64,000 nt of DNA from an uncultured Prevotellaceae bacterium (GTDB lineage: Bacteria; Bacteroidota; Bacteroidia; Bacteroidales; Bacteroidaceae). A program made the translations under genes and the position numbers. A model generated the notes under the pieces. It was not told the DNA's origin. It made no database searches and saw only the letters and a list, made by a program, of their open reading frames with translations. Within the stretch, counting starts at the first letter, position 1, and each line of letters starts with the position of its first letter. The stretch spans positions 62,001 to 126,000 of the forward strand of contig ONNV01000007.1 in the NCBI GenBank assembly GCA_900319225.1, written 5' to 3'. Shown one piece after another: positions 36,420 through 45,490 of the stretch.

Positions 36420-38132
36420 ATGTCGGTAAATGGCCGGCGTAAAAGACGTAACTTTATGAATCTCAAGGGATTTCAACCCAAACTGTTCTCATCTCTTAAG
36501 AACGGTTATGACAAGACAAAACTTGTTCAGGACCTGCTTGCAGGTGTAATTGTAGGTATTGTGGCTCTGCCGCTTGCCATCGCGTTCGGTATCGCATCGG
36601 GAGCAACCCCCGAGGCAGGTATCCTTACGGCTATCGTAGCCGGTTTCATCATATCGTTCCTGGGCGGAAGCAAGGTACAGATAGGCGGTCCCACCGGCGC
36701 ATTCATCGTGATTGTTTACGGTATCATCCAGGAGTACGGCATGAGCGGACTCTGCATTGCGACCTTCATGGCCGGCGCATTCCTGATACTTATGGGCGTG
36801 CTGCACCTGGGTACCATAATCAAGTATATTCCTTATCCCATTATAGTGGGTTTTACCAGCGGTATCGCGCTTACAATCTTTGCCACACAGGTCAAGGACC
36901 TGTTCGGTCTGCAGATTGCCGAAGTACCTGCCGGATTCATTGATAAATGGATTATCTATTTCAAGAATTTTGATACCGTCAGCTGGTGGTCACTTCTGGT
37001 GGGCGTGGGCAGCATCCTTATAATCGTCTTCACCCCCAAGGTGAGCCGTAAACTGCCCGGATCACTGGTAGCAATCATCGTGATGACAATAGTTTGCCTG
37101 ATACTTAAAAGTGTTGGCGTAGAGGGAATTGAGACAATCGGTGACCGTTTCTCTATCTCAACAGACCTGCCTCAGGCAGCGGTTCCCAAACTGGATTGGA
37201 ACAGCATTCGCGGTCTGGCTCAGCCCGCCATGGTGATAGCCATGCTTGGTGCCATTGAGTCACTGCTCTCTGCAGCAGTAGCCGACGGTGTTATTGGCGA
37301 CCGTCATGACAGCAACCAGGAGCTGATTGCCCAGGGCGTAGCCAACATGGTCACCCCGCTTATCGGCGGTATACCCGCCACCGGTGCAATTGCACGTACC
37401 ATGACTAATATAAACAACGGCGGCCGTACTCCAGTGGCCGGAATCGTGCACGCCGTTGTCCTGGCACTTATCTACCTCTTCCTGATGCCTCTGGTTCAGT
37501 TCATTCCCATGGCTTGCCTGGCAGGTATCCTGGTCGTGGTATCATATAACATGAGTGAGTGGCGCAGTTTCAAGGCCATCCTCAAGAACCCCAAGTCCGA
37601 TATCATCGTGCTGCTGGTTACATTCTTCCTGACCGTGATATTTGACCTTACAATCGCCATCGAAGTTGGTGTACTGATAGCCTGCCTGCTCTGCATGAAG
37701 CGTATGGCCGAGACAACCAACGTATCCGTGCTGAGCGATGAGATCGATCCCAACGCTGACTCCGATGTTCAGGGTAATCTGGATCATCTTACTATACCTG
37801 AAGGCGTTAAGGTGTATGAGATCAACGGTCCTTATTTCTTTGGAATAGGTAACAAGTTTGAGGAGATGATGGGTGATATGGGCGGTCGCGCCAAGGTTCG
37901 CATAATCCGTATGCGTAAGGTTCCGTTCATTGACTCAACCGGTGTACACAACCTGCAGAACATGTGCAAGATGTGTTCGCAAATGGGCGTTAAGGTGGTT
38001 CTGTCGGGTGTAAATCCCCAGGTCATGAAGGTAATTGAGGACGCTGGCATGGATGACGTGGTTGGCAAGGAGAATATCTGCAGCCACATCAACATCGCTC
38101 TTAAGCGGGCGGAGGAGATACTCTCGGAGTAA
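36420..38132 (+). CDS. SulP family anion transporter with STAS domain
   Basis: 570 residues from 36420; ATG at 36456 (MNLKGFQPKLF) is a plausible alternative start. Transport domain (about 25-430): DLLAGVIVGIVALPLAIAFG, SKVQIGGPTGAFIVIVYGI, GFTSGIALTIF and GGIPATGAIARTMTNINNGG. The cytoplasmic STAS domain (about 460-560) has KVYEINGPYFFGIGNKFEEM and PFIDSTGVHNLQ. SulP proteins move sulfate, bicarbonate or other anions by symport or exchange; the substrate is not decided by sequence. It is monocistronic and followed by a repeat-rich gap. Confidence 0.9.
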   Translation: MSVNGRRKRRNFMNLKGFQPKLFSSLKNGYDKTKLVQDLLAGVIVGIVALPLAIAFGIASGATPEAGILTAIVAGFIISFLGGSKVQIGGPTGAFIVIVYGIIQEYGMSGLCIATFMAGAFLILMGVLHLGTIIKYIPYPIIVGFTSGIALTIFATQVKDLFGLQIAEVPAGFIDKWIIYFKNFDTVSWWSLLVGVGSILIIVFTPKVSRKLPGSLVAIIVMTIVCLILKSVGVEGIETIGDRFSISTDLPQAAVPKLDWNSIRGLAQPAMVIAMLGAIESLLSAAVADGVIGDRHDSNQELIAQGVANMVTPLIGGIPATGAIARTMTNINNGGRTPVAGIVHAVVLALIYLFLMPLVQFIPMACLAGILVVVSYNMSEWRSFKAILKNPKSDIIVLLVTFFLTVIFDLTIAIEVGVLIACLLCMKRMAETTNVSVLSDEIDPNADSDVQGNLDHLTIPEGVKVYEINGPYFFGIGNKFEEMMGDMGGRAKVRIIRMRKVPFIDSTGVHNLQNMCKMCSQMGVKVVLSGVNPQVMKVIEDAGMDDVVGKENICSHINIALKRAEEILSE

Positions 38133-38154
38133 GGGAGTACAACAGCGGGCTCTC

Positions 38155-38296
38155 GCGCCTTCGGCGCTTGGGTGTTTGTTTACGTTTCCGTAAACACCCA
38201 GCCAATAAATTGGCTGGCTACCATAATCAAATACCTACGGTATTAACCTGTGCCGTTAGGCACATAATAGGGGTAGCCAGCCGTTTCAACGGCTGG
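38155..38296 (+). repeat. Cluster of short palindromes with nested alternative pairing
   Basis: Hairpins GCGCC-ttc-GGCGC (38155-38167), CAGCCAAT-aa-ATTGGCTG (38199-38216), AATACC-tac-GGTATT (38230-38244), GTGCC-gtta-GGCAC (38250-38263) and CCAGCCGTT-tc-AACGGCTGG (38277-38296). GGCTGGCTACC (38212-38222) also pairs with 38272-38282, enclosing the two middle hairpins. The GTGCCGTTAGGCAC unit resembles GCACCGCTAGGTGC at 62658-62671. Confidence 0.7.
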
Positions 38297-38390
38297 ATCT
38301 TTCCAAACATATATACGTTTCCCCGTGCGTATTCCAAATTCGCACAAGGTTTCCTGTAGCACAAACCAGCAAGGTTTCCAGTTGCACCCA

Positions 38391-38520
38391 GTAAAACGTA
38401 ACCCCGACAGCAAAGCGTTGTCGGGGTTTCGTTTTACCCGGCCTGGAAGGCCGGCAGAGCGGAATGGAATGAAATGGAATGCAGCGGGTTTGGGGCGTCG
38501 CCGCCCCAAACTAAAATAAG
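38391..38520 (+). repeat. GCAAAGCG-loop hairpin element, copy 1
   Basis: A 19-bp stem (38391-38409 with 38419-38437, one mismatch) closes the loop GCAAAGCGT. Then come CCGGCCT-gga-AGGCCGG (38438-38454), GGAATGG-type spacers, GTTTGGGGCG-tcgc-CGCCCCAAAC and TAAAATAAGG. Same architecture as 55487-55616 and 55645-55775. Confidence 0.82.
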
Positions 38521-38546
38521 GTTGTTTCTAATACGCAGATAGGTTC

Positions 38547-38629
38547 CCAGCTAGCGACTTTTTAGGCCCAAAGGGCCATAAAAGTCAAAAAATACCGAGC
38601 CGCAAAGCGGCGAGAAACCCGCCGGATGG
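38547..38629 (+). repeat. CCAGCTAGCGAC module, copy 2
   Basis: GACTTTT-ta-GGCCC-aaa-GGGCC-at-AAAAGTC hairpin, then ACCGAGC, the hairpin GCCGC-aaa-GCGGC and CCCGCCGGATGG. Near-identical to 14724-14808 except in the second stem, where both arms differ together. Confidence 0.75.
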
Positions 38630-38755
38630 TAATTTTCAATTTTATCAACAGGTTGCCACTAAAGCCTAAACCGTCACTTCAGCACTCTCCTGTCAACTAT
38701 TTGATATTGTGCGCGCTGACTTATTAACCGCTTGTTAAAAACTTTTTCAAATAAA

Positions 38756-38785
38756 AAGTGGGGAGAAGTGGGTGAAAGTGGAGTG
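38756..38785 (+). promoter_or_regulatory. MraZ operator: three 10-base direct repeats
   Basis: AAGTGGGGAG, AAGTGGGTGA and AAGTGGAGTG follow each other without gaps. Tandem TGGGN boxes at 10-base spacing are the known MraZ recognition pattern, so the first gene product likely represses or tunes its own cluster. Confidence 0.75.
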
Positions 38786-38793
38786 AAAAGTTA

Positions 38794-38801
38794 TAACTTT
38801 G
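38794..38801 (+). promoter_or_regulatory. -7 box of the dcw promoter
   Basis: TAACTTTG just after the MraZ boxes, which cover the -33 region. It supports the start at 38829 rather than the in-frame TTG at 38799. Confidence 0.6.
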
Positions 38802-38828
38802 AATCCGAATATAGATTATCAGCTAGAA

Positions 38829-39284
38829 ATGAGTTTTATAGGACAGTTCCCCGTGCGACTGGATGCCAAGAACAGGGCATTCATGCCGGCAGGTTTCCGC
38901 CGCCAGCTGCAGCAGGCCGGTGAGCAGACTCTGGTGGTCCGCAAGGATTACTTTGAGAACTGTCTTGTAATCTATCCCGCATCACAGTGGCAGCAGGAGA
39001 TTGCCGGGGTGCGTGCCAGACTCAACAGGTTTGACGGAAACCAGCAGATGGTTTACCGTAAACTGGTGTCCGAGGCTCAGGAGCTGCAGCTGGACAGCAA
39101 TGGACGCCTGCTGCTGCCCAAGCAGCTGCTGGACAAGGTGGGCATAAAGCAGGATGCCCTGTTCGTGGGCATGGAGCAGACCATTGAGATATGGGCTCCG
39201 GATACTGCCGCCACAACAGGTGACCAGCCGTTCATGACCGATGCTGAGTTTGCTGACAGTCTCAAGAAATTCATGACTGAGTGA
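38829..39284 (+). CDS. mraZ: Transcriptional regulator MraZ
   Basis: 151 residues from ATG 38829; the in-frame TTG at 38799 overlaps the promoter -7 box. It has two SpoVT/AbrB-like halves, each with the D-x-K/N-x-R-x-x-x-P signature: LDAKNRAFMPAGFRRQL near the start and LDSNGRLLLPKQLLDKVG near residue 90. MraZ forms a ring-shaped oligomer that binds tandem TGGGN boxes upstream of its own operon; three such boxes are present. It is the first gene of the division and cell-wall cluster. Confidence 0.92.
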   Translation: MSFIGQFPVRLDAKNRAFMPAGFRRQLQQAGEQTLVVRKDYFENCLVIYPASQWQQEIAGVRARLNRFDGNQQMVYRKLVSEAQELQLDSNGRLLLPKQLLDKVGIKQDALFVGMEQTIEIWAPDTAATTGDQPFMTDAEFADSLKKFMTE

Positions 39285-39309
39285 TACACTGTATATACAT
39301 ATCGGACAA

Positions 39310-40218
39310 GTGGAAACAAACGGGACTTATCATGTGCCGGTTCTTCTTAAGCAGAGCGTAGAAGGACTTGTTACAGACCCTGACGGGGTCTATGTGGATG
39401 CCACCTTCGGTGGTGGCGGCCACTCGCGCGAGATAGTGTCCAGACTCAGCCCCAAAGGTCATCTTTACGGATTTGACCAGGACGCCGATGCCATGCAGAA
39501 CATAATCAAGGATGAACGGTTCACGTTTGTTTACTCCAATTTCAGATACATGCGCAACTTTATGCGCTGGTACGGTCACACTAAGGTAACCGGCATATTG
39601 GCCGACCTGGGTGTCTCCTGGCATCACTTTGATGACAGCAGCCGCGGGTTCTCATTCCGTTTTGAGGGTCCCATAGATATGCGTATGAACCAGAAGGAGG
39701 GTTTCAATGCATCGGATGTGCTGAATGACTATCCTGTGGAGCGTCTCTCTCAGTTGTTCTGGCTTTACGGTGAGCTGCAGAACGGACGCCAGCTGGCACA
39801 GGCCATAGGGCGCGCCCGTGCTAACAGCCGCCTTGAGACCGTGACCCAGCTTATGGATGCCGTACGTCCGGTGATAGGCCGTGAGCGTGAGAAGAAGGAT
39901 ATGGCAAAACTGTTCCAGGCCTTGCGCATGGAGGTGAACCATGAGGTGGATGCGTTGCGTGAGATGCTTACCGGTGCAGTTGAGCTGCTTGACAAGGATG
40001 GCCGTCTGGTGGTGATCACGTATCACTCAATAGAGGACCGTATGGTCAAGAACCTGATAAAGAGCGGAAACATAGAGGGTGACATAAAGACTGATTTCTA
40101 CGGAAACCGCCAGGTGCCTCTGCGTGCCATAGGGAAGCCCATCATTCCCGATGCCGCCGAGCAGGCAGCAAACCCGCGTTCCCGCAGCGCAAAACTTAGG
40201 ATAGCCCAAAAGATCTGA
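39310..40218 (+). CDS. rsmH: 16S rRNA (cytosine-1402-N4)-methyltransferase RsmH
   Basis: 302 residues from GTG at 39310. SAM-dependent methyltransferase: HVPVLLKQSVEGL, the SAM motif YVDATFGGGGHSREI, LADLGVSWHHFDDSSRGFSF, LFQALRMEVNHEVDAL and VITYHSIEDRMVK. It modifies C1402 in the decoding site of 16S rRNA. Its place after mraZ is conserved across bacteria. The non-ATG start and the 25-base gap to mraZ are the only peculiarities. Confidence 0.95.
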   Translation: METNGTYHVPVLLKQSVEGLVTDPDGVYVDATFGGGGHSREIVSRLSPKGHLYGFDQDADAMQNIIKDERFTFVYSNFRYMRNFMRWYGHTKVTGILADLGVSWHHFDDSSRGFSFRFEGPIDMRMNQKEGFNASDVLNDYPVERLSQLFWLYGELQNGRQLAQAIGRARANSRLETVTQLMDAVRPVIGREREKKDMAKLFQALRMEVNHEVDALREMLTGAVELLDKDGRLVVITYHSIEDRMVKNLIKSGNIEGDIKTDFYGNRQVPLRAIGKPIIPDAAEQAANPRSRSAKLRIAQKI

Positions 40219-40219
40219 T

Positions 40220-40543
40220 ATGGAAGAGACCGTTACAGGCAATACGCACAGAAGGAGGGGGCTTATGCACTCCATGCCTGATTTCATCCACCGTAACATC
40301 TGGTTGCTGGTGGAGATTCTGGCGTGCGTCATCTTCTATATCGCCAACCGCTATGCATATCAGCGTGACCAGGCTTATGCCGAGAGACTGAGACGTGAAC
40401 TTGTGGATATGGAGTATCAGACCCTTAACACCACCAGTGACGTATCGGCCAAGAGCAAGCCGTCATACATAGAGAGTGTCGCTGCCCGGAACGGATCCGG
40501 CCTGCAGCCCAGTATAGAACCGCCTTTCCGTCTGCCCAAATGA
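40220..40543 (+). CDS. ftsL: FtsL-like division protein
   Basis: 107 residues, one base after rsmH. A short basic cytoplasmic part is followed by one membrane helix (about 27-44, NIWLLVEILACVIFYIA) and a heptad-rich stretch (RDQAYAERLRRELVDMEYQTL), then a Pro-rich tail. FtsL sequences diverge strongly; the call rests on size, topology and the slot between rsmH and ftsI. It would link FtsQ/FtsB-type proteins to FtsW-FtsI at the septum. ATGA overlap with ftsI. Confidence 0.78.
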   Translation: MEETVTGNTHRRRGLMHSMPDFIHRNIWLLVEILACVIFYIANRYAYQRDQAYAERLRRELVDMEYQTLNTTSDVSAKSKPSYIESVAARNGSGLQPSIEPPFRLPK

Positions 40544-42729
40544 GTGTAAAGCCTGACATGGATGATTCCGGCAAGAAGGAGAAAAAGAGGGTATCACGCA
40601 AATACCTCTCTCTCTTCTTCCTCATGGCTGTATGGGGCATATTCATCATCATCAAGATGGCTATGGTGATGTTTGGCGAGAGGGCATACTGGAATGAGGT
40701 AAGCAAGCATCTCACATCGACCAACAAGGTCATTGAGGCCCGTCGCGGAAATATCCTGAGCGATGAGGGGCTGCTGCTGGCCAGCAGCGTGAAGCAGTAT
40801 CGCGTGTTCCTGGATTTCAGGAGTGCCGAGAAGACTCCCCAGCGCGCCGAGAAGGATCAGATGCGTAAGGATACCCTCTTTAACAGGCACGTTGTGGAGT
40901 TTGCGCGTCAGATAAACGAGATATTCCCCAAGTATTCGGTCCAGGAGTTCGTGAACCATTACCAGAAGGGTTTTGACTCAAAATCCCATTCATGGCCGCT
41001 GCTGCCGGGCGTGTCACGCAACTCATACCCCGTATCTTACAATCAGTACAAGTCACTGTCCAGGACCGTATGGCTCAAGCCCAAGTATGAACGCTGGTTT
41101 TTCAGTGCCGAGTCAAAGATATCACGCCAGAAACCGTTCGGCACACTGGCAGCCCGCACCATTGGCGGCATGTATGAGGCTAAGGACTCGGCCCGTAACG
41201 GTCTGGAACTCTCATTTGACTCACTGCTGCGCGGAGTTCCCGGACGCGGTCATGTGGAGAAGGTGCAGAACGTATCGCGTATAGTGGCCGATATACCCCA
41301 GGTGGACGGCTGTGACATACGTACCACGATAAATGTGGATATGCAGGATATTGCCGAGGTGGCCCTGCGTAAGGTGATGGACAAGTGGAATGCGGCATCG
41401 GGAATAGTGGTGCTGATGGAGGTGCCCACCGGTGATATCAAGGCAATGGCAAGTCTCACCAAGACCGGCCCCGGCCAGTATGATGAGATCCAGAACAATG
41501 CCGTGAGGGAGATTTATGAGCCCGGATCCACATTCAAGCCCGTATCCATGATGGTGGCACTTGATGACGGCAAGATATCCATGACTGACAGCGTGTTCTG
41601 CGAGAACGGCGTATACACCGGATTCGGCGGTTCCAGAATGACCGATTCACATAAGTACGGATGGCTGGATGTGACACATATTATCATGAACTCCAGTAAT
41701 ATAGGCACCTCAAAGCTGATACATGCAGCCTATAAGGATAATCCGCAGGCCTTTGTGGACGGGGTTTACCGCACCGGAATCAACACCCATTTTGACCTGC
41801 AGCTCAAGGGTGTGGCTGCTCCGGTCATAAGGCGTGAAGGCTATTGGGATGCCACCCGCCTGCCGTGGATGTCAATAGGTTACAACACCCAGCTGCCGGT
41901 AATAAACACGCTGGCATTCTATAACGGTATCGCAAACGGCGGCTGTATGGTCGCTCCGCGTCTGGTTACCGAGGTTACCCGTGAAGGTGAGGTCGTCAAG
42001 GAGTTCCCGGTTGAGGTGGTGCGCCGCCATATGTGTAAGGATGAGACCCTGAAAAAGATACAGTACATGCTTGAGCAGGTGGTAGTGGACGGAACAGGTA
42101 AGAATGCCGGTTCCAAATACTTCGTGGTAGCCGGCAAGACCGGTACCGCACAGCTGTCACAGGGATCGGGCGGTTACAGGAGCGGCCCCATGAGATACAT
42201 GGTTTCATTCTGCGGATATTTCCCGGCCGATAATCCGCAATACTCCTGCATAGTATCGGTACGTACTGACGGCGGTGCGGCAGGCGGTGCCACATGGGCG
42301 GCTCCGGCATTCCATGAGATATCGGAGAAGGTTATGGCAAGCCGTAACCTGCGCGAGATAAAGGAGGCTTATGACTCCATTCACCAGTTCATCCCCAAGG
42401 TGGTGAGCGGCAATCTGGCCAAATCGGCCACCGTACTCAAGGAGCTGGGCAAGAAGAACCTCATGAGCCGTGAGTACCGCAACGTGGCGGACAGCGTGTG
42501 GGGGGCAGTAAGCTCGGATTCCGGAGTGTACGTCATGAAACCCATGCTGTTCCAGGAGGGTCTGGTTCCCGATGTACACGGGATGGGGGCATCGGACGCA
42601 CTCTATCTGCTGGAGAGCATGGGAATGAGTGTGAGCATAACCGGAGTAGGCAGGGTTAAGAGCCAGACTCCGGCCAGGAATACCCGTTTCCGTAAGGGAG
42701 ACAAGATTCAGTTGACATTACAAATGTAA
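40540..42729 (+). CDS. ftsI: Division-specific transpeptidase FtsI (PBP3) with PASTA domain
   Basis: 729 residues. One N-terminal membrane helix (about 24-46), pedestal domain (VIEARRGNILSDEGLLLASS), and a transpeptidase domain with SxxK at S330-T-F-K333, SxN at S385-S-N387 and KTG at K533-T-G535. A single PASTA-type domain closes the protein (about 670-729, VPDVHGMGASDALYLLESMG). It crosslinks septal peptidoglycan with FtsW. The C-terminal PASTA is normal for Bacteroidetes and absent in E. coli PBP3. Confidence 0.95.
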   Translation: MSVKPDMDDSGKKEKKRVSRKYLSLFFLMAVWGIFIIIKMAMVMFGERAYWNEVSKHLTSTNKVIEARRGNILSDEGLLLASSVKQYRVFLDFRSAEKTPQRAEKDQMRKDTLFNRHVVEFARQINEIFPKYSVQEFVNHYQKGFDSKSHSWPLLPGVSRNSYPVSYNQYKSLSRTVWLKPKYERWFFSAESKISRQKPFGTLAARTIGGMYEAKDSARNGLELSFDSLLRGVPGRGHVEKVQNVSRIVADIPQVDGCDIRTTINVDMQDIAEVALRKVMDKWNAASGIVVLMEVPTGDIKAMASLTKTGPGQYDEIQNNAVREIYEPGSTFKPVSMMVALDDGKISMTDSVFCENGVYTGFGGSRMTDSHKYGWLDVTHIIMNSSNIGTSKLIHAAYKDNPQAFVDGVYRTGINTHFDLQLKGVAAPVIRREGYWDATRLPWMSIGYNTQLPVINTLAFYNGIANGGCMVAPRLVTEVTREGEVVKEFPVEVVRRHMCKDETLKKIQYMLEQVVVDGTGKNAGSKYFVVAGKTGTAQLSQGSGGYRSGPMRYMVSFCGYFPADNPQYSCIVSVRTDGGAAGGATWAAPAFHEISEKVMASRNLREIKEAYDSIHQFIPKVVSGNLAKSATVLKELGKKNLMSREYRNVADSVWGAVSSDSGVYVMKPMLFQEGLVPDVHGMGASDALYLLESMGMSVSITGVGRVKSQTPARNTRFRKGDKIQLTLQM

Positions 42730-42741
42730 AATATACAAGAG

Positions 42742-44187
42742 ATGACTATCAGGGAATTAATAGCAGGGATCAAGACAGTGGCAGTTGTCGGTAACCAGGA
42801 CAGGGAGGTTACGGACATACAGCTTGATTCACGCAAGGTTACGGGAGGTTGTCTGTTTGTGGCCATGCGCGGCACTACCGTGGATGGCCATCAGTTCATA
42901 TCCAAGGCCCAGGAACTGGGTGCTGCAGCCGTACTCTGTGAGGTGCTGCCTGCCGATCAGTCTGAGAGCGTGACATACGTTCAGGTACCGGACTGTGAGG
43001 ATGTGGTGGGCCTTGTGGCAACCCGTTTCTTTGGCGATCCTTCCGGTAAGGTGAAACTGGTGGGCGTGACCGGAACCAACGGCAAGACCACGATAGCCAC
43101 ACTGCTCTATAACATGTTCCGCAAGTTCGGTTACAAGTGCGGCCTGCTCTCTACCGTATGCAACTACATAGACGGTGAGCCGATACCTGCCGATCATACC
43201 ACCCCTGATGCCGTTACCCTTAACCGTCTGATGGGACGTATGGCCGATGAGGGCTGCAAGTACGTGTTCATGGAGTGCAGCTCACATGCCATTGTACAGA
43301 AACGTATAGGCGGCCTTAAGTATGCCGGCGGAATATTCACCAACCTGACACGTGACCATCTGGATTACCATAAGACCGTTGAGAATTACCTCAAGGCCAA
43401 GAAGATGTTCTTTGACGGACTCCCCAAGGACGCCTTCATGGTGACCAACCTGGATGACAGGAACGGACTGGTAATGGCACAGAATACCAAGGCCAAGGTT
43501 ACCACATACTCCCTGCGCAGCATGAGTGATTTCAAGGGCCGCATCCTGGAGTCAGGATTTGACGGTATGCTGCTTGAGATAAACGGACGTGAGGTATTCC
43601 TCAAGTTCATAGGCAAGTTCAACGCAAGCAACCTGCTGGCGGTTTACGGTACCGCCGTGAACCTGGGACGTGACCCCATGGAGGTGCTCACGGTAATGAG
43701 TACGCTGGTTCCGGTAAACGGCCGTTTTGATGCCATACGCTCACCCAAGGGGTTTACGGCAATCGTGGATTACGCACATACACCCGATGCTCTGACCAAC
43801 GTGCTTACCACCATCGTGGACGTCCTGGACGGCAAGGGACAGATAATAACCGTTGTGGGCGCAGGCGGAAACCGCGACAAGGGCAAACGTCCGCTCATGG
43901 CACAGGAGAGTGTCAAGTACAGCGACCGCGTGATCATTACATCGGACAATCCCCGTTTTGAGGAGCCGCAGGATATCATAAACGATATGCTGGCAGGTCT
44001 CACCAAGGATGACATGCATAAGGTTATAACCATTGTTGACCGCCGTGAGGCAATACGTACCGCGTGCATGATGGCACAGGCGGGCGATGTGATCCTGGTG
44101 GCCGGCAAGGGACATGAGGATTATCAGGATGTCAAGGGTGTAAAGCACCATTTTGACGACCATGAGGTGATTAAGGAATCGTTTTAA
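42742..44187 (+). CDS. murE: UDP-MurNAc-tripeptide synthetase MurE (diaminopimelate-adding)
   Basis: 481 residues. Mur ligase fold: an N-terminal UDP-binding domain, ATP loop GTNGKTT at 111-117, LTRDHLDYH, and a C-terminal domain with DNPR at 402-405 in [10 protein letters not shown]. The DNPR motif marks enzymes that add meso-diaminopimelate rather than lysine. It acts in the cytoplasm on UDP-MurNAc-L-Ala-D-Glu. It lies 12 bases behind ftsI. Confidence 0.95.
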   Translation: MTIRELIAGIKTVAVVGNQDREVTDIQLDSRKVTGGCLFVAMRGTTVDGHQFISKAQELGAAAVLCEVLPADQSESVTYVQVPDCEDVVGLVATRFFGDPSGKVKLVGVTGTNGKTTIATLLYNMFRKFGYKCGLLSTVCNYIDGEPIPADHTTPDAVTLNRLMGRMADEGCKYVFMECSSHAIVQKRIGGLKYAGGIFTNLTRDHLDYHKTVENYLKAKKMFFDGLPKDAFMVTNLDDRNGLVMAQNTKAKVTTYSLRSMSDFKGRILESGFDGMLLEINGREVFLKFIGKFNASNLLAVYGTAVNLGRDPMEVLTVMSTLVPVNGRFDAIRSPKGFTAIVDYAHTPDALTNVLTTIVDVLDGKGQIITVVGAGGNRDKGKRPLMAQESVKYSDRVIITSDNPRFEEPQDIINDMLAGLTKDDMHKVITIVDRREAIRTACMMAQAGDVILVAGKGHEDYQDVKGVKHHFDDHEVIKESF

Positions 44188-44198
44188 ACAAAAAGAGG

Positions 44199-45485
44199 AT
44201 GCTATACTGGCTTATTGAATCTTTAAAGAGAATGGGTGTAGACATTCCGGGAGGCGGAATGTTCCAGTATGTGACATTCAGGGCCATATTCGCCCTGGTA
44301 CTGTCACTGGTGGTGTCATGCTGGTTCGGCAGTCATTTCATTGACATGCTCAAACGCCGCAACATATCCGAGACCCAGCGTGATGTGAAACTGGATCCGT
44401 TCGGCGTGACCAAGAAGGGCGTTCCCACCATGGGAGGCGTTATCATTATTGTAGCCATCCTGATTCCCTGTCTGCTGATAGGTGACCTTAAGAATGTCTA
44501 CATGTGGCTCATGCTCATAACCACCGTCATCCTGGGTGCCATAGGTTTTGCCGATGACTATATCAAGACATTCCGTAAGAACAAGGACGGACTTAACGGT
44601 TGGCTTAAGGTATCGGGCCAGTTGCTGCTGGGTCTGATTGTAGGCCTTACGCTGCGTTACAGCCCCCAGGTGACGATAAATGAGAAGGTTGAGACACGTA
44701 TTGAGTACAACACCGAGATAGTGATCAAGACTCCCGATGTAAAGTCCACCCGTACCACCATACCTTTCTTTAAGAACCATAACCTGAACTATGCCGATGC
44801 ATTCAGCTGGTTGGGTGACAAGACCAAGTATAAGGCAGGCTGGATATTCTTTGTGCTGCTTACGCTGTTCGTCGTGACCGCCGTGTCCAACGGATCGAAC
44901 CTGAATGACGGTATGGACGGTATGGCAGCCGGAAACTCGGCTATCATAGGAGTGACACTGGGTATTCTGGCCTATGTATCCAGTAACGTGGTTACGGCCA
45001 GCCATTTTGACCTTATGTATATACCGGGCAGTCAGGAGGTGGTGGTCTACCTGTGCGCCTTTGTGGGAGCGCTGGTGGGTTTCCTATGGTTCAACTCATA
45101 TCCGGCACAGATATTCATGGGCGATACCGGCAGCCTTACCATAGGCGGAATCATTGCCGTGGCTGCACTCTGCATACACAAGGAGCTGCTGCTGCCTATC
45201 CTGTGCGGCGTGTTCCTGGTGGAGAGCCTGTCGGTAATATGCCAGCGTTTCTATTACAAGCTGGGCAAGCGCAAGGGTGTGCATCAGCGCATCTGGAAAC
45301 GTACGCCCATACATGATCATTTCCGTACCAGCATGACCAAGGTCCTGGAGGCCGATCCCACCAGCACCGTCAAGTTCCAGGGAAATGAGAAGAAACTACT
45401 TTTTGAGACTAAGATAACGCTCAGGACCTGGATCATAAGCATAGGCCTTGCAGCACTTACAATATTGACCTTGAAAATCAGATAA
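44199..45485 (+). CDS. mraY: Phospho-MurNAc-pentapeptide translocase MraY
   Basis: 428 residues, about ten membrane helices. Conserved segments: KKGVPTMGGVIIIVAI, FADDYIKTFRKNKDGL (Asp-Asp), SNGSNLNDGMDGMAAGNS (Asn/Asp catalytic region), FMGDTGSLTIGG and RKGVHQRIWKRTPIHDHF. A hydrophilic insert of about 50 residues (near 165-215) explains the extra length compared with 360-residue proteobacterial enzymes and is usual in Bacteroidetes. It makes lipid I at the inner membrane. Confidence 0.96.
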   Translation: MLYWLIESLKRMGVDIPGGGMFQYVTFRAIFALVLSLVVSCWFGSHFIDMLKRRNISETQRDVKLDPFGVTKKGVPTMGGVIIIVAILIPCLLIGDLKNVYMWLMLITTVILGAIGFADDYIKTFRKNKDGLNGWLKVSGQLLLGLIVGLTLRYSPQVTINEKVETRIEYNTEIVIKTPDVKSTRTTIPFFKNHNLNYADAFSWLGDKTKYKAGWIFFVLLTLFVVTAVSNGSNLNDGMDGMAAGNSAIIGVTLGILAYVSSNVVTASHFDLMYIPGSQEVVVYLCAFVGALVGFLWFNSYPAQIFMGDTGSLTIGGIIAVAALCIHKELLLPILCGVFLVESLSVICQRFYYKLGKRKGVHQRIWKRTPIHDHFRTSMTKVLEADPTSTVKFQGNEKKLLFETKITLRTWIISIGLAALTILTLKIR

Positions 45486-45490
45486 TAAAA

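Larger units (their letters stand above)
38133..38828. other. Gap of 696 bases: palindromic repeats and the mraZ control region
   Basis: No credible gene. In order: a palindrome cluster (38155-38296), a GCAAAGCG-loop element (38391-38520), a CCAGCTAGCGAC module (38547-38629), about 120 unremarkable A+T-rich bases, then MraZ boxes and promoter (38756-38801). Confidence 0.75.

Noticed and set aside
38642-38650. TTATCAACA, one mismatch from a DnaA box
   Set aside because: A single imperfect site with no cluster, no A+T-rich unwinding region and no dnaA or dnaN nearby; not an origin.
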